Assembly: GCF_003148825.1 (NCBI RefSeq)
Contig: NZ_QGGZ01000004.1
Coordinates: 186,001-250,000 of the forward strand
Length of the DNA stretch: 64,000 nt
Reading direction: 5' to 3'
Origin: Streptomyces sp. CG 926
Lineage (GTDB): Bacteria > Actinomycetota > Actinomycetes > Streptomycetales > Streptomycetaceae
Below, in pieces: positions 60,739 to 64,000 of the stretch (position 1 is the first letter of the stretch; each line of letters starts with the position of its first letter). A model generated the notes under the pieces. It ran no database searches and was not told where the DNA came from. It was given only the letters and a program-made list of their open reading frames with translations. Position numbers and translations under genes: made by a program.

Positions 60739-62370
60739 TCAGCAGCGTCGGCGGTCCACCGTGAGCGTGCCCTGGGCGGTGGCCACCGTCCGGTCGTAAC
60801 AGCCGCCAGGTGCCGCGGACCCGTACAACCGGTAGCGGGCGGAGGTGGTGGCGACCGCGTGCCGCTGGTCGCGCGGGACGTTCGCGGTGTAGGTGGCGTC
60901 GCCGGTGTACCGGTCGTCGAGCCGGGAGTTGTCGACGGTCCGGCCGCCGCGCCGGGTGACGCTGTCGGCGCGGTCGCCGAGCGACAGGACGGTGCGCAGC
61001 CGGTCGCCGGCGCCGAGGGTGGTCTCGCCGTCCATCGTGTAGGTGCGCGAGGTCCGGGTGGTGGTCGGTCCGTGCGTCACGCTCTCCTCGTCGGTCCAGG
61101 TGGCGGTGAGCGCGTCCTGGTTCTCGCCGTCGGTCCAGCGGTGCGCGGAGGTGTTCGCCACCGCGCGCGTGACGGTGGTGGCCACACGGCCGTGGGAGGT
61201 GTTCAGGTGGCCGGCGACGGTCAGCCGGTGGCTTCCCTCGGTGTCCAGGCGGTGTTGTCCGCCGGGGGCGGCGGGGGTCCACCGGGAGTGGCCGGTCGGT
61301 TCACCTGGCTCGTACCGGGTCAGGGCGCCGGTGACGACCTCGCGGGCCTCGTCCTGCCAGAGCAGCAGGTTGGTGGGGGTGCTCCAGCCGCTCTGTCCGG
61401 CGGGGACGCCGGCGACGGAGACCTCGATCCGGTGCGGACGGCCGTCGTTGAGGAGGGCGGCGTAGGGGGTGAGGTCGTAGCGGATCGGCTGGACGTCGAA
61501 GGCACGCGGGCCGGGGGTGACGTACCAGAGGAAGGGGTTGGACCAGCCCCCGGTCCAGACGGTGGGGAAGGGCGCGGCGATGCCGGCGAGTTGCCCGTCG
61601 ACGGATACCCGGACCTCGCGGTACGGGCCGTCGGCGGCCTTGCAGGAGTACGGGGCCGCGTCCGGGGTGGTCATGTACCAGTACTCCTCGCAGCCGCCGC
61701 CCGAGCCGGTGGCGTACACCTCGGCGAGGAGGCGCTCCGTGTTGCGCGGGGTGGTGACCGACGGGGTGGTGAGGGGCAGGACGCGATCGGGGGTGTCCGG
61801 AACCGGATTGCGGCCGTCCGCGGCGTAGAAGGTCAGGGTCACCTTGACGTCGATGACACCGGTGTAGGTGTCGTCGACGACGTTGCCGATGAGCATCTCG
61901 ACGGATTGTGGGCGGGCGAGGGTGTCGCGATAGCGGGTGACGTCCTTCTCGACCGACCAGGTGATGCCGTCGGGCGAGGGCTGCGGGGTGGAGGTGCGCA
62001 GGATCTCGACCCCGCCGAGGGAGAGGTGGCCGAGGCGGTCGTACTGGCGGCCCTTGACCTTGCCGTCGAGGCGCAGGACCGCCTTGGCCCAGCCGGCCGC
62101 GCCGCAGGCCGCGGGTGGTGTGTAGCTGCCCTGGTAGGGCGTGAAGTCGCGGAACTGCGCCTCCGCGAGGGTCACCTGGCAGGACCGGGTGGCGGGCCGG
62201 GCGACGGGCGGAGCCGCGGTGAGCGGATCGTGCCAGTCGGTGCCGAACTCGGCGGGCGGCGGGTCCGCGACCGGGGTCCCGGCCGCGTACGCGGGTCCCG
62301 CGGCGGCCAGGGTGGCGGCGGTCAGCGCGATCGCGCCGAGCAGGCCGGTGATCCTGTGTCGTCGTCTCAT
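60739..62370 (-). CDS. Secreted PNGase A-like peptide amidase
   Basis: The 543-residue protein has a signal peptide (MRRRHRITGLLGAIALTAAT) and a mature region with the PNGase A pattern: RLGHLSLGGVEILRTSTPQP and TWSVEKDVTRYRDTLA. Family members remove N-glycans from glycopeptides, including core alpha-1,3-fucosylated plant glycans. The C-terminal half is a beta-rich domain with Thr-rich repeats (TTTRTSRTYTMDG). It is a good candidate for attack on plant glycoproteins. The kinase gene follows 27 bp away. Confidence 0.82.
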   Translation of the reverse strand: MRRRHRITGLLGAIALTAATLAAAGPAYAAGTPVADPPPAEFGTDWHDPLTAAPPVARPATRSCQVTLAEAQFRDFTPYQGSYTPPAACGAAGWAKAVLRLDGKVKGRQYDRLGHLSLGGVEILRTSTPQPSPDGITWSVEKDVTRYRDTLARPQSVEMLIGNVVDDTYTGVIDVKVTLTFYAADGRNPVPDTPDRVLPLTTPSVTTPRNTERLLAEVYATGSGGGCEEYWYMTTPDAAPYSCKAADGPYREVRVSVDGQLAGIAAPFPTVWTGGWSNPFLWYVTPGPRAFDVQPIRYDLTPYAALLNDGRPHRIEVSVAGVPAGQSGWSTPTNLLLWQDEAREVVTGALTRYEPGEPTGHSRWTPAAPGGQHRLDTEGSHRLTVAGHLNTSHGRVATTVTRAVANTSAHRWTDGENQDALTATWTDEESVTHGPTTTRTSRTYTMDGETTLGAGDRLRTVLSLGDRADSVTRRGGRTVDNSRLDDRYTGDATYTANVPRDQRHAVATTSARYRLYGSAAPGGCYDRTVATAQGTLTVDRRRC

Positions 62371-62464
62371 GGGCCCGCAGTGAAACCCGGCCCGCCGGGC
62401 CGGGCCAGGGCCGGTGCTCCGGCCCTGGCCGGTTCTGAACCGCCCGCTTGCTCCCGCTCGGGTG

Positions 62465-62944
62465 TCAGCGGGGCAGGACGACCACACCGTCGTCGTCCGC
62501 GTGGACGGTGTCCCCGGCGCGGAAGGTGATGTCGCCGATGGTGACGGGCTCGTCGACCGCGCCGTCGCCGGTCTTGCCGCTCTTGCGGGGAACCGTGCCG
62601 AGGGCCTTGATGCCGAGGTCGAGCCCGCCGAGGGCGACGCTGTCGCGGACCGAACCGTTGATGATCAGGCCGGCCCAGCCGTTGGCCTCGGCCGCGCCCG
62701 CGATCAGGTCGCCGACGAGGGCGGTACGCGGCGAACCGCCGCCGTCCACGACGAGGACCGCGCCCTCGCCCGGCGTGTGGAGGAGGGTGCGCAGCAGCGC
62801 GTTGTCCTCGTGGCAGCGCACGGTCCGTACGGGGCCGGCGAAGAGCCGGCGGCCGCCGAACTGGCGGAAGCCGGTGGCGCAGATGGCCAGGGACTCGCCG
62901 TACTCGTCGTACAGGTCGGCTGTGGGGACGGGGGTGACACTCAT
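62465..62944 (-). CDS. RraA-like protein
   Basis: The 159-residue protein has the RraA/ribonuclease E inhibitor-like core, with [40 protein letters not shown] and [20 protein letters not shown]. In Gram-positive bacteria the family also includes oxaloacetate decarboxylases and 4-hydroxy-4-methyl-2-oxoglutarate aldolases, which need the same Asp/Arg metal site (GSVRD). It starts at an ATG at 62944. Confidence 0.88.
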   Translation of the reverse strand: MSVTPVPTADLYDEYGESLAICATGFRQFGGRRLFAGPVRTVRCHEDNALLRTLLHTPGEGAVLVVDGGGSPRTALVGDLIAGAAEANGWAGLIINGSVRDSVALGGLDLGIKALGTVPRKSGKTGDGAVDEPVTIGDITFRAGDTVHADDDGVVVLPR

Positions 62945-63302
62945 CTGACTACCGGTTTCCTCGCTGCTCGTGCTCGTACGTCGCGGTGGTGCGGCCAGCG
63001 TAAGCGGCGGGTCGTGCGGCGCCGCGGGGCGGTGTGCGCGGGCGGCTCGTCCCGTGCGGCGCGGGGCGGGGCGGCGGCCCGGGCCGGGTACGTGTCGCCG
63101 GTGGCGGTCGGGAAGCCCCGGCCGGACATCGGCCGGAATCCGACGGGCGCCCGGGCGCAAGTGGGCCCGTTTCGAGGCGGCGCACCACAGGGCCCGGGCC
63201 GGGGCGCGGCCGGCCCGGATCGGATGCCCGGGACCTGGGCCGGGCCCGTCGCGTGGACCGGGCCCGGAACGCGTGGACCGGGTCCGGTCGCGTGGGGCCG
63301 GG
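62945..63302. repeat. Gene-poor stretch with degenerate GC-rich repeat
   Basis: No gene is visible here. At 63250-63303 a unit close to CGCGTGGACCGGG is repeated two and a half times, just past the GlsB-family gene stop. The CCGGGCCCGG palindromes within could form hairpins that end that transcript. Confidence 0.45.
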
Positions 63303-63569
63303 TCAGTCCCGGGAGTTGCCGAAGAGGATGCGGTAGCCGATCAGCAGGACCAGCGAGCCCGCGATCGCGGAGCCCCAGGTGGCGAGGTCGAAGAACTCGG
63401 TCTGGATGGGCTTGTCCAGGACCTTCGCCGACAGCCAGCCGCCGATGAAGGCTCCGGCGACGCCGATGAGGGTGGTACCGATCAGGCCGCCGGGGTCCCG
63501 GCCGGGCAGCAGGACCTTGGCGATGCCCCCGGCCAGCAGTCCCAGGATGATCCAGCTGACGATCCCCAT
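63303..63569 (-). CDS. GlsB/YeaQ/YmgE-family membrane protein
   Basis: The 88-residue protein has three membrane helices ([40 protein letters not shown] and [20 protein letters not shown]) with the Gly-rich [15 protein letters not shown] loop. This matches the GlsB/YeaQ/YmgE (transglycosylase-associated) group of small stress-linked membrane proteins. The ATG at 63569 is chosen over a GTG six bases upstream because of spacing from GGAG. Confidence 0.9.
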   Translation of the reverse strand: MGIVSWIILGLLAGGIAKVLLPGRDPGGLIGTTLIGVAGAFIGGWLSAKVLDKPIQTEFFDLATWGSAIAGSLVLLIGYRILFGNSRD

Positions 63570-63661
63570 GTCCACTCACTCCGCTTCGGTCGTCCGGTTG
63601 TCCGGTCGTTCAGGTGTTCTTCCGGGAGGACGCGTCCGGGCCGGGATCGGTTCTCCGACGC

Positions 63662-64000
63662 TCAGACCGCCATGCGGCCGACCTGCACGGGGAGCTCCGG
63701 GCCCGGGACGGGGCCGGCGCCCGGACCCGGCCCGGCGGAGGGCTTCGTCCGGGTGAGCAGGAGCACTCCGCGCGCCGCCAGGAAGGCTCCGGCCCCGGCC
63801 AGCAGCAGACCCGGCACTCCGCCCTGCAGCCGTTCGCCGAGCAGGACCATGCCGATGACGGCCGCGGCCAGCGGGTTGGCCAGGTTCACCACGGCCAGCG
63901 GGGCGCCGAGTCCGCCGCGGTAGGCCCGCTGCGACAGCAGCATCCCGCCGACCGCGAACACCACGACGAGCAGGGCCACCGCGACGACACGGACGCTGAG
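63662..64000 (-). CDS. EamA/DMT-family transporter, partial (C-terminal part)
   Basis: The frame enters from the right edge and ends at a TGA at 63662-63664, giving about 112 residues. Three hydrophobic helices (VVALLVVVFAVGGMLLSQRA, LAVVNLANPLAAAVIGMVLL and VPGLLLAGAGAFLAARGVLL) with the GERLQGG turn match the C-terminal half of EamA transporters. A Pro/Gly-rich tail of 35 residues ends it. The substrate cannot be told. Confidence 0.8.
   Translation of the reverse strand, partial: LSVRVVAVALLVVVFAVGGMLLSQRAYRGGLGAPLAVVNLANPLAAAVIGMVLLGERLQGGVPGLLLAGAGAFLAARGVLLLTRTKPSAGPGPGAGPVPGPELPVQVGRMAV

Noticed and set aside
1..64000. CRISPR arrays, prophage, rRNA or large biosynthetic clusters
   Set aside because: No regularly spaced repeats, phage structural genes, rRNA sequence or PKS/NRPS modules were seen.

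Overview
The window is a piece of a high-GC actinobacterial chromosome, almost certainly Streptomyces. The evidence is strong G/C bias at third codon positions, frequent GTG and TTG starts, an SpsA-independent set of Streptomyces hallmarks (a short chaplin, two tyrosinase/caddie operons, a chitinase under a DasR-type element, a cyclic ECF41 sigma factor, a mycothiol-dependent formaldehyde dehydrogenase family member), and many ATGA or GTGA gene junctions. Only one RNA gene is seen, a tRNA-Trp. There is no rRNA, CRISPR array, prophage or large biosynthetic cluster. The gene mix (secreted hydrolases, small regulons, transposase relics, broken genes) suggests an accessory part of the chromosome.

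Layout. 0-6 kb: end of a HEAT-like repeat protein, tRNA-Trp, a secreted protein, an M23 peptidase, an IS701-type transposase relic and a GH18 chitinase whose promoter carries a DasR-like palindrome. 6-10 kb: a serpin overlapping tail-to-tail with kdgK-eda, which diverge from an IclR regulator across a clean palindrome. 10-14 kb: an unusual sigma factor fused through a zinc-finger-like motif and a membrane helix to an extracellular CAP domain, then an ECF41 sigma factor and glutamate decarboxylase. 15-20 kb: tyrosinase operon 1, then a CitA/DcuS-type two-component system divergent from a DctA-type transporter. 20-31 kb: a subtilisin with a P-domain, several alpha/beta hydrolases, a FhuF-like ferric reductase, a GNAT enzyme, a secreted beta-propeller and a chaplin. 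31-33 kb: tyrosinase operon 2 on the other strand. 33.4-35.6 kb: a compact arsenic module, arsR-aquaporin-arsC divergent from arsI. 35.7-42 kb: small regulators, RidA/HxlR, peptidase and transposase fragments, NDH-2 and a frameshifted 2'-5' RNA ligase-like gene.

43-50 kb holds acyl-CoA metabolism: a quinone oxidoreductase and two acyl-CoA dehydrogenases with 4-bp overlaps, a dienoyl-CoA-reductase-like SDR and an enoyl-CoA hydratase, each side with its own candidate operator. 50-58 kb: PIG-L deacetylase, an MBL-fold gene broken by an in-frame TAG, a prolyl aminopeptidase-like hydrolase, a mycothiol-type alcohol dehydrogenase, a LysR/DapA divergent pair, a strong intrinsic terminator standing apart from any gene, and a LysM/transglycosylase. 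58-64 kb: an orphan squalene/phytoene synthase-like gene, a membrane Ser/Thr kinase, a PNGase A-like secreted amidase, an RraA-like protein, a GlsB-family protein and the end of an EamA transporter.

The most unusual items are the sigma-CAP fusion (9921-11552), the second tyrosinase caddie with Phe where the first has the active-site Tyr, the aquaporin-based arsenic operon with an 11-bp inverted repeat embracing its promoters, and the free-standing terminator near 57.05 kb that may mark a small RNA. All family assignments are by reading translated sequence; no database search was run.
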